From Dichotomocladium elegans (lineage: Eukaryota > Mucoromycota > Mucoromycetes > Mucorales > Lichtheimiaceae), in NCBI GenBank assembly GCA_025716815.1, contig JAIXMN010000075.1:1-33955 (forward strand): DNA of 33,955 bases, read 5' to 3'. Below, in pieces: positions 1-9,826 of this stretch (the first letter of the stretch is position 1; each line of letters begins with the position of its first letter). The position numbers and the translations under genes were made by a program. The notes below the pieces were generated by a model, which was given only the letters and a program-made list of their open reading frames with translations, made no database searches and was not told the DNA's origin.

Positions 1-1
1 T

Positions 2-517
2 ATCCCGCCATCGCACATCAAACTGATCTCGCAAGAACCAGTGCCATCCAGCCAGGACCACTATGAAGTGCAGGCAATCATTGATCATGATGGCACTCCA
101 GGCAACTATGTTTATCGTACACGCTGGAAGGGATACACGGAAAAAGATGACACATGGGAACCAGCGGCTAACTTCACAGGCACAGAACTAATCACGGAAT
201 ACTGGCAGCGTCGCAACCCGAAAGCCAACACCCATATACAACAGGGACTAAGGGGACAGACAGCTCCGGCACCACCAACGTCCACTCCTACCACTCGTTC
301 AGCCTCAAAACAGAGTACGCTGACTGAACACTCATCCAGTAGAAGCAAGAAGGCCATCGTCAACAAGCCGCGCAATGCTCAGGCACAGACAGCACCTGTT
401 CCCTCTGCCACACGTCTGAGCTATCAGTCAGCGGGCCACAACGCCACGCTCGCCAAACGCTGGACTGAGAGTACTGCCACCAATGCCATCTACAAACGCT
501 TACGACCACGCGCTTAA
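2..517 (+). CDS. pol: Ty3/gypsy pol C-terminus with chromodomain (element 1, 5' partial)
   Basis: This is the last part of a chromodomain-bearing Ty3/gypsy (chromovirus) polyprotein. The frame is open from base 2, so the real start lies left of the window; the GTG at 41 is only an internal codon. The chromodomain begins with YEVQAIIDH and continues through YRTRWKGYTEKDDTWEP (roughly 90-210 bp). Y, W (in RWKGY) and W (in TWEP) are the expected aromatic-cage positions that bind methylated histone tails. A low-complexity Ser/Thr/Arg-rich tail follows and ends at TAA 515-517. In known chromoviruses this domain sits behind the integrase and steers insertion into heterochromatin. Elements 2-4 in this window have no such domain, so this is a separate lineage. 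Confidence 0.85.
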   Translation: MPPSHIKLISQEPVPSSQDHYEVQAIIDHDGTPGNYVYRTRWKGYTEKDDTWEPAANFTGTELITEYWQRRNPKANTHIQQGLRGQTAPAPPTSTPTTRSASKQSTLTEHSSSRSKKAIVNKPRNAQAQTAPVPSATRLSYQSAGHNATLAKRWTESTATNAIYKRLRPRA

Positions 518-644
518 GCCGATGTCTTTTCCCTTCCACAATTTTTTCCCACTGGGTTTTTTTTAAAGGGTTTTTCCAGACTGAACTTACAAGCGCAGGA
601 CCATACACACAGCTCACGGCTGTATCCAGCCTGGTGGGGGGTGA

Positions 645-947
645 TGTCATAGCCCTACTGTTCATAACACTGCGCTTCTACAGACAGTACTGAGCAGGGT
701 TATCGACTTATCCACCTCTTCTACAGCACGTCTCGACTGTCCTCCCATTCCAACGTTACGAAGCCCGCTAACTGGTAATGATTGGAGGACCATGCTCGAT
801 GACTACCGCTTGTATCACCACTACCACCCTGGTCCGAAATCATATAAAAAGAGAGTTGTTTTTATTCAATAAAGAGGATCCCGTCTCAAAGACTCGATTT
901 TAGCCCCTACGGTTTAAACACCTGCAACTAACTCTCTAACCACCACA
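645..947 (+). repeat. 3' LTR of element 1
   Basis: The segment starts TGTCATAGCC directly after a G-rich polypurine tract (GGTGGGGGG, 633-641) and ends ...CACCACA. It has TG...CA ends, a TATA-like CATATAAAAAG at 841-851 and AATAAA at 868-873. Immediately after its end the gag frame of element 2 begins in mid-protein, which fixes the right boundary. The left LTR is outside the window, so the target duplication cannot be checked. The stretch 518-644 between pol and the LTR holds only the polypurine tract and no gene. Confidence 0.7.
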
Positions 948-1153
948 GTCCGGTGCCAATGGAATTGGACACCATCCATCAACGGTCGTTTCCGCAGCGT
1001 CGACAACAGTATCAGCCTCGACGATGCTACAATTGTGATGGCCGTGGTCACTTGGCGCGCGATTGCCCATCACCCCCACAAGGCAACTTTGGCTCTGTTC
1101 CCGCTACCTCATCACCTCGCAAGGATTTAAAAGGCGCAGCGCGTCGGGATTAA
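948..1153 (+). CDS. gag: Gag C-terminal fragment with CCHC zinc knuckle (element 2)
   Basis: The frame enters from the element 1 LTR junction as [10 protein letters not shown], matching the GPTPMDLDAI of element 3 gag and the GVAPMDLDAI of element 4 gag. One zinc knuckle [14 protein letters not shown] (C-x2-C-x4-H-x4-C) is present; in this family it binds the genomic RNA for packaging. The frame ends [13 protein letters not shown] at 1151-1153. The N-terminal capsid part is missing because element 1 inserted here. Pol follows in the -1 frame from a slippery site 7 codons before the stop. Confidence 0.85.
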
Positions 1154-1171
1154 AGGGAGTCCCTTCGCGCT
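1126..1171 (+). promoter_or_regulatory. -1 ribosomal frameshift signal, element 2 gag-pol
   Basis: The heptamer T TTA AAA (1126-1132) is in the gag frame with X XXY YYZ spacing. A 5-nt spacer follows, then AGCGCG (1138-1143), which can pair perfectly with CGCGCT (1166-1171). Inside the loop AAGGG/CCCTT can form a small second stem. After a -1 slip the reading frame is open directly into pol. Elements 3 and 4 have the same layout at the same place. Function is inferred from position and conservation. Confidence 0.75.
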
Positions 1172-4100
1172 CGATACCTTCCCTCAACGCCCTACAAGAT
1201 AAAGATTCTCCAGAATTGGTCACCCATGGATCCACCGCCCAAGTGTCTGGCCCGTTGGACACTCCTTTAATCGACCTCTCCGAGGAGGTCCCATTCGACG
1301 AGGAGAACGATGATAGCATGTACCAAAACAATCTTAGACATATTGAATCATTGAATGCAATAAACCATACCTCTTTGCCACTCTACTCCATGGTCTGCAA
1401 TGGAAAGCCGGTCGATGTCCTACTAGATAGTGGTGCCACCTGCACGTACGTCTCACCCCATCTGGCTGCAGGTTGCCCAGTCTATCCAGTATCAAACCGA
1501 CATGTCGAAACTGCAGGAGGTCACAAGTTTGCAATCAATCGCGCTGTCACGCTATCACTAAATGCCGCTGGTTTTACACACGAAGTTTTTGCATACGTCC
1601 TAGACACCAAATTCGACCTCATCCTCGGCCGTGATTGGATCAAGCGTGTACATCCTATGCCCGATTGGGATAAAGACACCTGGCGCATCACAGTCGACAA
1701 AATGACGTATACACTCCGCCCCAAGTTTGATCGCCCCATACCTGACCTCGCTTACCTAATATCGCACCGGCAAGTGGAACGCCTAACTAAACGGCATCAA
1801 GTGGAAGAGCTGTTTTTGTGTTATGTCCGTCCTGATCACAACGGGGAAGAGAAGTCCCAGCCAGACAGCCTCCAACAGCTCCTCAGGGACTACCCAGACG
1901 TATTCAAGGACAAGCTGCCTGGGTTACCACCGACAAGAGAGGTCAGCCACGTCATCGACACGGGGGACGCAACACCCATAAATCGCCCACCATATAAGAT
2001 GAGTCCGCTCGAACTGGATGAGCTACACAGACAGCTCAAGGAACTTCTCGATCTCCGCCTGATCCGTCCTAGTACCTCACCATGGGGCGCTCCGGTGCTC
2101 TTCGTTCGAAAGAAAGACGGGTCGATGCGTCTGTGCGTAGACTACCGTGCTATCAATCAAGTCACCCAGCGAAACTCGCACCCATTACCTCGTATTGATG
2201 AATGCCTGGAACGACTCAGCGGCGCCAAGTATTTTTCAAGTATTGACTTACGCAGTGGCTACCATCAGGTTCGAATCCGAGAAGATGATGTACCTAAAAC
2301 GGCGTTCAATACTCGTTACGGATCTTACGAGTTTTTGGTCTTACCTTTCGGTTTGACCAATGCGCCGCCAACCTTTCAACGGCTCATGAACTCAGTACTG
2401 GGTGATTCACTGGATAAATTCGCGATGGTGTACCTCGACGATATTTTAATTTACAGCAAGACCAAGGCCGACCATTATCAACATGTCCGTCAAGTACTCG
2501 ATTGTTTACGTAACGCCAGCCTCGTTGCCAACATGAAGAAATGTGAGTTTTTCAAGACCGAACTCGAGTTTGTAGGCTTTCAAGTCTCGGCTACTGGTAT
2601 TCTACCCTCATGATCCAAGGTAAAGGCAATTCAAGAATGGCCGCAGCCAACCAACGTCCACGAAGTCCGCCAATTTGTGGGTCTAGCATCACATTACCGA
2701 CGCTTCATTCGCAACTTCTCCACGATTGCTGCCCCATTGACAGACTTGACACAAGGTACAGGGGCAAAGAAACGCGAAATTATCTGGACACCACAATGCC
2801 AGGACGCATTTGATAAAATCAAGAACCGCATGACTCAGGCTCCGATATTGTTACCTCCAAACCCCGCTTTACCTTATACGATCGAGACGGATGCCTCTGA
2901 CTTTGGAGTGGGCGCCGTACTGTTACAAGAAGGGGATGATGGTAAGATGCACCCTCTGGCATTCGAGTCCAAGAAGCTTTCTGCAGCAGAACGGAACTAC
3001 CCAGCCCAAGAACGCGAATTACTAGGAATCCTCCACGCCCTTCGCTCTTGGCGCTGTTTCATAGAAGGCCGTCCATATGTGGTACGCACAGATCACCACC
3101 CACTATTGTATTTTCGCAACCGCCGCAAGCCACCACCACCTCGCCTCATCCGTTGGATGGCAGAATTGGAGCTGTACGACCCCGAAATTCAGTACAAGAG
3201 TGGAAAGGAAAATCACGTACCAGACCTATTGTCTCGCCGGGATGGTCCTAGCTGTGTCCCGGATCCCTCGTCCTTCGAACCAGACTACCTCTATGCACTC
3301 AAATCCATCGTGGATTCTGACTGGCCAAAATTCTATACAACAACCGAGGACAAATGGCCGACGACATTCAAGGACTTATTACGCCAACATAAAGATAAAT
3401 TCGTGGTCAAGGCGAACCAGGTATATCGAAAAGTCAAGATCGGCGACACCATCCAGGAGATTCGTTATGCATTATTTGCCCAAAGGGCAGACTTAGTTCA
3501 ACATTTCCATAACAGCTTTGGGCATGCCGGTAAGGAAACAGTATATGACCTAATCAAGAAGCGCTGGTGGTGGCCCCATATGAAAGCCGATATCCACGAC
3601 TGGCTCTATGATTGCCGACAGTGCCAACTGGCAGCTAATGCTGACCGTGGTACGCACCATGCTCCCATGCGACTGCTCGATGTACCAGCCCCTTTTGCAA
3701 GATGGCATTTAGATTTCATCGGTGAGCTTCCAACCACATTAAAAGGAAATCGCTGGCTTTTGGTGGCCGTCGATTACGCCACCAACTGGACCATTGCTCG
3801 CGCTATACCCGATGCTACTGGACAGGCTATTGCCGAATTCATTTATGAAGAAATTGTCATGCGTTTTGGGTGCCCGGAAGAAATTCTCACGGATCGTGGC
3901 GCCAACTTCATGTCCAAAATCTTGAATCTCTACCTCGGCCGCACTAAAATCCACCACAAGCTGACCTCGGCCTTTCACCCCCAAACCAATGGCAAGGCTG
4001 AGCGCACCAATGGCATTTTAAAACAAATGCTTCGTAAGTATGTTGACGGCGCCGTACACCGCTGGGATGATTTCGTGGAGCCTTCAGTATTTGCTTGTTG

Positions 4101-4371
4101 CATATGGAAACATCGCACCACTGGCAAGAGCCCCTTTTTTATGGTGTATGGTGTCGAACCCCGCCTCCCTGGAGACATCTTCCGCCCCTCAGTGATACTT
4201 GAACCCATTCACGATGACATCGCCATTGACCAAGCTCGCAACCCATCACTGTTACGTCTTCGAGAGGCACGTGCCGATGCAGCAGAGCGCCTAAAAGCAA
4301 ATGCAGCCCGAGACAAGTCCATTTGGGATTCTACGATGATCCACCAAGTTTTTACCATAGGAGACCAAGTA

Positions 4372-4738
4372 CAGGATTTTCAAGAAGAACTTTGCCACAA
4401 ATTTTAGTTGTTCGTATAGACGGTCTAGGTTTTTCGTTTTTTTTGCTTCAAAATCGAATACAACTTTTAGTATTTCGTTTCTCTTCTTCCTTCGAAATTA
4501 GAATGAAACATAAATGGTTGGCCTCCCAAAACTATTCTGGTGTAAAAAGAGGAGAAGGAAGACTCATCTATAGCCTTGATTGAAATGTTCTTGCTGCTAT
4601 TGCCTTTTAATTTGACAAAAGGGTAGCAACGAAATACTAAAATTTGTATTCGAATTTGAAGCAAAAAAAAAAACGAAAAACCTAGACCGTCTATATGAAC
4701 AACTAAAATTTGTGGCAAAGTTCTTCTTGAAAATCCTG
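4372..4738. mobile_element. MITE, TA target duplication, ~115-bp terminal inverted repeats (copy 1)
   Basis: The left end CAGGATTTTCAAGAAGAACT is mirrored at the right end (...AAGTTCTTCTTGAAAATCCTG). The inverted repeat extends about 115 bp inward with a few mismatches and an A/T-run length difference. It is flanked by TA on both sides (4370-4371, 4739-4740). Removing the element plus one TA leaves continuous element 2 pol, so the ends are exact. TA duplication and a CAG terminus point to Tc1/mariner-type mobilisation. At 367 bp it codes for nothing; reading frames across it are by-products of the inverted repeats. Confidence 0.9.
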
Positions 4739-5026
4739 TACTTATGCGACATGAACAACGCTTAAGTTTGGAGTACAATTGGGTAGGACCATTCACCATT
4801 GTTGCCCGTAATCTGGATTCAGACACGTACAAGCTCAAGGATTTGAATGGCAAGACCTATACTTCGTGGGTACATACAGATCGTCTTCGACCAATCCACA
4901 CTAGATCTCCACCGACCACCCCATGGTACGATCCCACTGCCGCCCGTGCCGCAACACGCCTCGAAATACATGATACTCAATCCTTGTTATTGGTCGAGGA
5001 CGCCCAACAGTTTGGGGGGAAGATGA

Positions 5027-5489
5027 TGTCGTAACCAAATCTATCGGTTATTATAATTCCCGGACATATCTATTTTTGTAATGACCCATGACGTAATGCT
5101 CGTCATATATCTTCTTGGGGCACTATGACGACATAGACATCATTACCTCTTAGACATCGTCTGCTCCCCATTACGACATCATATGTGTATTTAGCATTTG
5201 ACAATTAATATAAATATCCAGATAATGAACAGACAATAAAGGATTATCAACTCATCTACCCAATCCCTCGAGATTGCCTTAGTGGTCTACGCTCTTCGTG
5301 GTTATCCTTTGTGGTCCTTCTTCGTGGTTATCCTCTGTGGTCCTTCTTCGTGGTTATCCTTTGTGGTCCTTCTTCGTGGTTATACTCTCTTCGTGGCGAT
5401 ACTCCTCAGTGGTTATATATATATATATTCTTCGTGACTCCCTCTGTGGTCGTCTTCTCTTCGTGATACAAGCAAAAACAAAGACGACA
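5027..5489 (+). repeat. 3' LTR of element 2 (family A)
   Basis: Starts TGTCGTAACC after the polypurine tract and ends AAAGACGACA. It contains a TATA-like TATAAATATCC near 5208-5218 and AATAAA near 5235, then a 13/26-bp tandem array in the presumed R-U5 part. It is clearly related along its length to the solo LTR at 13537-13993, which confirms both ends. The first bases carry the pol stop codon. Confidence 0.85.
5295..5400 (+). repeat. 26-bp tandem repeat inside LTR A (two 13-bp halves)
   Basis: Units begin with TTCGTGGTTATCC at 5295, 5321, 5347 and 5373, alternating with a TTTGTGGTCCTTC-type half-unit, so the 26-bp period is a dimer of 13 bp. The array lies downstream of the AATAAA, in what should be transcribed R-U5. 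The related LTR at 13537 has a homogenised 13-bp version. Confidence 0.8.
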
Positions 5490-5500
5490 GTCGTGTAATT

Positions 5501-5508
5501 TGTCGTGG
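5501..5508 (+). repeat. Probable first 8 bp of a split family-B LTR
   Basis: TGTCGTGG here equals the first 8 bases of the family-B LTR that starts at 5509. The rest of an older family-B LTR (13994-14310) begins exactly at GTGGCC, i.e. at base 5 of that LTR. The simplest reading is that element 3 and a family-A element both inserted at GTGG within this LTR. A local 8-bp duplication is the alternative. The 11 bases 5490-5500 before it hold nothing I recognise. Confidence 0.5.
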
Positions 5509-5830
5509 TGTCGTGGCCAGAATCAGATAGTCACATAATCTAATTTATTTTGTAAGACTCTCAAGAACGTACAAGGCGCAGTATGCTTACTGAGCCACGT
5601 ACCACATCCAAAGCCTACCACAAACCATACACACGCCCAGCCACAATCTATATATATATATTAGCCACACATTTTTAGATACAGAAAAACATATAAATAC
5701 TCAAATAGTTCCATTAAATAAACGATATCTCATTTCTGATATTTCCCTGAATCGTCTTAGTGACATTCCAGTTCTGTGTGAACTCGCCGTTGTCTATTGC
5801 AAAAGGATCTTCGTGACCAGGACAACGACA
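5509..5830 (+). repeat. 5' LTR of element 3 (family B)
   Basis: 322 bp, TGTCGTGGCC...CAACGACA. A (TA)n run at 5651-5661 and CATATAAATAC near 5691 look like core promoter sequence; AATAAA lies near 5717. It matches the split 3' copy (10752-10936 and 13396-13532) base for base except for three visible substitutions. Confidence 0.9.
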
Positions 5831-5832
5831 AT

Positions 5833-5846
5833 TGGTAGCTGATGCC
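5833..5846 (+). other. Candidate primer-binding site of element 3
   Basis: TGGTAGCTGATGCC begins two bases after the 5' LTR and starts with TGG, the complement of a tRNA CCA end. I cannot name the tRNA. The gag start codon (5842) lies inside it, an unusually tight leader. I found no complementary stretch in the LTR that would support Tf1-style self-priming. Confidence 0.35.
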
Positions 5847-7020
5847 ATTTACCTCCGACCAACAAAAGAAATTTGTCATACAAGAATATGTCTACGAGCT
5901 TCTTCCACAGGAATACCAAGAACAATACTGCACGAACTTCGATCAGATACATATCCCCGTAGGCGAACGCGCTACTTTCAATCCGAACAACCTTGCCACA
6001 CTTAAAACAAGAGCCCAAGTGATAGTCAAGACCGTAATTGCCGCCATGGAAAATAAGAACCTACTCGAAACAATCCAAAGAATGCTCGTACAGATGCAAT
6101 CCCAACAAGAGGAATTAAAAGCATTGCGCGAATCGACTGCCAACAATTACACGGGTGTCAAACCTGTTCAACCAGACACTTTCAGTGGAACACGCTCGAC
6201 TGCCACAGTAGAAGCCTGGCTACATATGGTTGAAAAATATCTTGACTGCACCAGCCTCAACGACAAAGGGAAGGTGTCCTACGCCTCGAGCCTTTTACGT
6301 TGCGGCGCAGCCACCTGGTGGCGCCATCTCGAAACCACGATCGACCCCGACGACAGCCTAACCAACCGAACACCGAAGACTTGGCACGCTTTCAAAACTG
6401 CTTTCCGCCAAGAATTCAAGCCTCATAATTCGCAAGACATTGCCCGCAATAAACTCATGAAGCTGCACCAAACCACCACGTCTTCCGGTACTATCGAGTA
6501 CATTGTTGCATTCCGCGACATAATGCTGGAACTCCCAGAAATGGGAGTAGGTGAGGCCATCCACTACTTTATTCGAGGACTGACCTACGAAGCCTGCATG
6601 CAAGTCTCCATGCAACGACCAGCTTCACTTGTAGATGCCTATAATGCTGCAGAATCTTATGAATCCGTCCAAGAATACGCTCGCGGAATCCGCGATACGA
6701 TGCACGATTATACTGGTGCCACACACGACCATACTCCGCATGGTACCACACACCACGAGGGACCCACGCCGATGGACCTGGATGCGATACAAGGCCGTTT
6801 CTCGCGCGACAGGCCCACTAACCAACGTCAGTGGCGCTCTTCGTCAGGCCATCAAGGTCACCGTCGGGTCGACCCAATGCCACGCCAAGGACCTAACCGC
6901 GTCTCTAACAAACGATGCTTCAACTGCGGAGGTGTTGGCCATATTGCACGAACGTGCTCCTCTGCCCCCCGATCCTCATCATATACTAGCGATTTAAAAG
7001 AGGAGGCGCGTTCGGACTGA
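5842..7020 (+). CDS. gag: Gag of element 3, intact
   Basis: 392 residues from the first ATG after the 5' LTR. The protein has a helical N-terminal half with a Gln/Glu-rich coiled-coil-like stretch (about residues 75-100), then a Ty3-type capsid core. That core is recognisable by FSGTRSTATVEAWLHMVEKY, CGAATWWRHL, WHAFKTAFRQEF and a following helix that ends in the hydrophobic FIRGL. A His-rich linker and one CCHC zinc knuckle CFNCGGVGHIARTC (about 359-372) close it. Gag forms the virus-like particle and packages RNA through the knuckle. No stop or frameshift interrupts it. The reading ends at TGA 7018-7020; a slippery site 7 codons earlier feeds pol. Elements 2 and 4 keep the C-terminal motif PMxLDxI and the knuckle. 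Confidence 0.92.
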   Translation: MPFTSDQQKKFVIQEYVYELLPQEYQEQYCTNFDQIHIPVGERATFNPNNLATLKTRAQVIVKTVIAAMENKNLLETIQRMLVQMQSQQEELKALRESTANNYTGVKPVQPDTFSGTRSTATVEAWLHMVEKYLDCTSLNDKGKVSYASSLLRCGAATWWRHLETTIDPDDSLTNRTPKTWHAFKTAFRQEFKPHNSQDIARNKLMKLHQTTTSSGTIEYIVAFRDIMLELPEMGVGEAIHYFIRGLTYEACMQVSMQRPASLVDAYNAAESYESVQEYARGIRDTMHDYTGATHDHTPHGTTHHEGPTPMDLDAIQGRFSRDRPTNQRQWRSSSGHQGHRRVDPMPRQGPNRVSNKRCFNCGGVGHIARTCSSAPRSSSYTSDLKEEARSD

Positions 7021-7037
7021 AGGGGCCCCGGACGCGC
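6993..7037 (+). promoter_or_regulatory. -1 ribosomal frameshift signal, element 3 gag-pol
   Basis: Heptamer T TTA AAA (6993-6999) in the gag frame, a 6-nt spacer, then GCGCGT (7006-7011) able to pair with ACGCGC (7032-7037). The pair GCGCGT/ACGCGC differs in sequence from the element 2 pair AGCGCG/CGCGCT but keeps pairing. The loop holds the gag stop and a GGGGCCCC run. The -1 frame is open into pol. Confidence 0.75.
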
Positions 7038-9637
7038 GCCTTGCCATCCCTCAACGCTGTGCATGATAAAACGATATACACCGACACCACTATGGACGAC
7101 CTTCCTGCCGATTACACCGACACTGCCCCCAGGTATCAAGCCACCAACGACGCACAAGAAGTACCAGACTCTCCTAACACGCCAGTGGAACCGCGCTTAA
7201 CAAATGCGCAAAACGATCTCAATCACATAGAATCGTTATACTCAATAAAGCAAACGCAATTGCCTCTGTATGAGATGGTTTGCAATGGGCGGCGGGTCGA
7301 GGTACTACTGGACAGCGGAGCAACGGGCACATATGTCGCACCAAACGTAGTTAAGGGTCTCCCAAAGCAACAAGTGACCAGTCGTCAGGTAGAAACAGCT
7401 GGTGGGCATACACTGACGATCCAAGAAGCTGTTACGCTTTCACTCAACGCCGGCGGCCTCATACATGATGTACCTGCCTATGTCCTCGATACTAAGTTCG
7501 ATCTTATCCTTGGCCGCGACTGGATCAAACAACTGAAGCCAGTACCCGATTGGGATCTCGATACTTGGCGAATTACCAACAATCAGACCGATTACATATT
7601 ACGACCAAAGTTCCAGCGAGAAATACCCGAACTCTCATATCTTATCTCACACAGACAGATCGAACGCCTCACAAACCAGAAACAAATAACCGAAATGTTT
7701 TTACTACACATTAACAGTTCTATAGACCCCTCTGGCCAGGGTATACCCGATGAAGCCACCAAGGTACAAGCGCTCGTCAAAGAGTATCCCGATGTCTTTC
7801 AGGATCAGTTACCAGGACTACCGCTGGAACGCGAAGTCACGCATGTGATCGATACTGGTAACGCCGAACCTATCAACCGCCAACCATATAAGATGAGCCC
7901 CCGAGAACTGGACGAATTACGAAAGCAACTTGATGAGCTGCTTCAATTACGCCTTATCCGTCCGAGCACATCACCGTGGGGTGCGCCTTGCCTTTTCGTC
8001 TGGAAGAAAGATGGATCCTTACGACTCTGTATCGACTACCGCGCCTTAAATGCCGTCACCAAACGCAATTCCCATCCCCTACCACGAATTGACGAATGCC
8101 TCGAACGTCTCTCGGGAGCCAAGTTCTTCTCCAGTATTGACTTACGAAGTGGATATCACCAAGTCCGGATACGCGACGAGGACATTCCGAAAACTGCCTT
8201 TAACACCCGCTATGGCTCGTTCGAGTGGCGTGTACTCAGTTTCGGCCTGTCCAATGCACCAAGAGCCTTTCAGACTATTATGAACCGTACATTGGGTGAC
8301 TGCATTGACAAATTTGCGCTTGTATACCTAGATGACGTTCTCATCTATTCAAAGATGGAAGAAGAACATAGTAAACATGTCCGAGAAGTACTCAACCGTC
8401 TCCGTAAGACCCAACTAATTGCGAACCTCAAGAAGTGCTCCTTTTTCAAAAACGAACTCGAGTTCCTCGGATATCGCCTCTCCGCCCAAGGTATTTTGCC
8501 GTCTGCAAAGAAAGTCAAAGCTATCAAAGACTGGCCGCGCCCGACCAATGTTCAGGAGGTGAGACAGTTCATCGGCTTAGGATCTCACTATCGTCGCTTC
8601 ATTCAAGATTTCGCCTCCATTGCTTCGCCATTGACCGATCTCACAAAAGGTGCGGGAGCAAAGAAACGGGCAATTCAATGGTCAGACGCGTGTGAAGCCG
8701 CTTTTGCAGAATTGAAAACCCGCTTGTCGAATGCCCCGGTCCTCCAGGCACCTGATCAAGACCGCCCCTTTGTAATCGAAACAGATGCATCTGACTTTGG
8801 CTCTGGCGCCGTACTGCTTCCGGAGGGACCAGACAAGTTGTGGCGACCAGTCGCGTTCGAGTCCAAGAAGTTTTCGGAAGAGGAACGCCGCTACCCCGCT
8901 CAAGAACGCGAACTCCTCGCCATCCTACACGCCTTACGTACGTGGCGTTGTTTTGTCGATGGTAGACCATACGTCGTCTATACTGATCATCATCCACTTC
9001 GATATTTCCGCAGCCAACGTAAGCCAACACCTCGATTAACTCGTTGGATCGCCGAGCTAGAGTTATATGATCCGGATGTGCAATACAAACCCGGCCGTGA
9101 AAACAATGTCCCAGACGCCCTTTCTCGTCGTGACGGGCCGGAATGCCAAGCCGCGGATAAGTCCATGGAACCCGATTATCTATACGCAGCTGCCGTCAAA
9201 TCAATTCAAGAGTCTGACTGGCCCCGATTTTATATACTAGCCGAATCCGAATGGTCACCTATCTACAAAGACCTCCTACATAAACACCAAGATCGGTTCG
9301 TCTGTCGCAATGGTCAAGTCTTTCGAAAGGTAAAAATCGGCACTGCTATTGAAGAAATTCGCTACGCACTATTCGCCCGCCGAGCCGACATTGTCCAAGG
9401 CTTCCACCAAGGCTTTGGACATGCAGGACGGATGACTGTCCATGACCTGATCAAGAAGCGCTGGTGGTGGCCAGATATGAAGAACGACATCCAGCATTGG
9501 CTCAAGGATTGTAAACAATGCCAGTTAGCAGCAAACGCCGACAAGAATACGCATCATGGCCCCATGCGTCTACGTGATGTACCCCCTGTGTTCTCACGAT
9601 GGCACCTCGACTTCATCGGAGAACTACCAACCACAAC

Positions 9638-9826
9638 TGCAGTGGATGGCGTAAACAGACGATAATAAGTCGTGAGACTCGAAGGTAGTGAACTTTATCA
9701 GAGAAAAGAACAACGATTCGTAATACGAGTGTACGTCTGTATAAACCAAACTGCCAGCGGAGTGGTCCTCACTACTAAAATTATTCTACTTTTGATATCG
9801 CGACACAAATCACTCAGGACACGACA
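9638..9826. mobile_element. 189-bp solo-LTR-like insertion with 5-bp duplication
   Basis: The integrase of element 3 is interrupted exactly here. The insert begins TGCAGTGG and ends ACACGACA (TG...CA), and ACAAC occurs on both sides (9633-9637 and 9827-9831). These are the marks of an LTR left after recombination. Its CGACA end resembles the other LTRs in the window, but the body does not match them. A TATA-like TGTATAAACC lies near 9739. No coding potential. Confidence 0.75.

Larger units (their letters stand above)
1126..5034 (+). pseudogene. pol: Pol polyprotein of element 2 (nonsense codon, MITE insertion)
   Basis: Read in the -1 frame after the slip site. Domains in order are: retropepsin ([13 protein letters not shown], catalytic DSG), reverse transcriptase ([11 protein letters not shown] and [10 protein letters not shown], catalytic YLDD), RNase H (IETDASDFGVGAVL, TDHHPLLYF), integrase zinc domain (HFHNSFGHAG ... 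CRQCQLA), integrase core (HLDFIGELP, TDRGANF, GKAERTNG) and GPY/F module (YNWVGPFTI). A single in-frame TGA at 2611-2613 replaces one codon just after ILPS; the frame then continues unchanged. The MITE at 4372-4738 plus its TA duplication (369 bp, a multiple of three) splits the GPY/F linker at codon GTA 4369-4371, and pol resumes at 4741. The stop TAA (5032-5034) lies inside the 3' LTR. Confidence 0.9.
948..5489 (+). mobile_element. Element 2: Ty3/gypsy retrotransposon, 5' part cut off by element 1
   Basis: A GPY/F-type Ty3 element without a chromodomain. It holds the gag C-terminus, a -1 frameshift site, pol in PR-RT-RNaseH-IN order, a polypurine tract (GGGGGGAAGA, 5014-5023) and the 3' LTR (family A). 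Its upstream gag and 5' LTR must lie beyond element 1, left of the window. It is dead: a nonsense codon sits in RT/RNaseH and a MITE interrupts the integrase C-terminal domain. Confidence 0.85.

Noticed and set aside
4323..4853. Plus and minus frames across the MITE
   Set aside because: They are produced by the inverted repeats of a non-coding element spliced onto flanking pol sequence.
1063..5034. Repeat-induced point mutation
   Set aside because: Element 2 has one nonsense codon and no obvious C-to-T flood; paired copies (LTRs, hATs, MITEs) differ at few positions.
5831..5841. Tf1-like self-priming site after the element 3 LTR
   Set aside because: I found no complementary 11-mer in the LTR; a TGG-starting tRNA-type site fits better, though the tRNA is unidentified.
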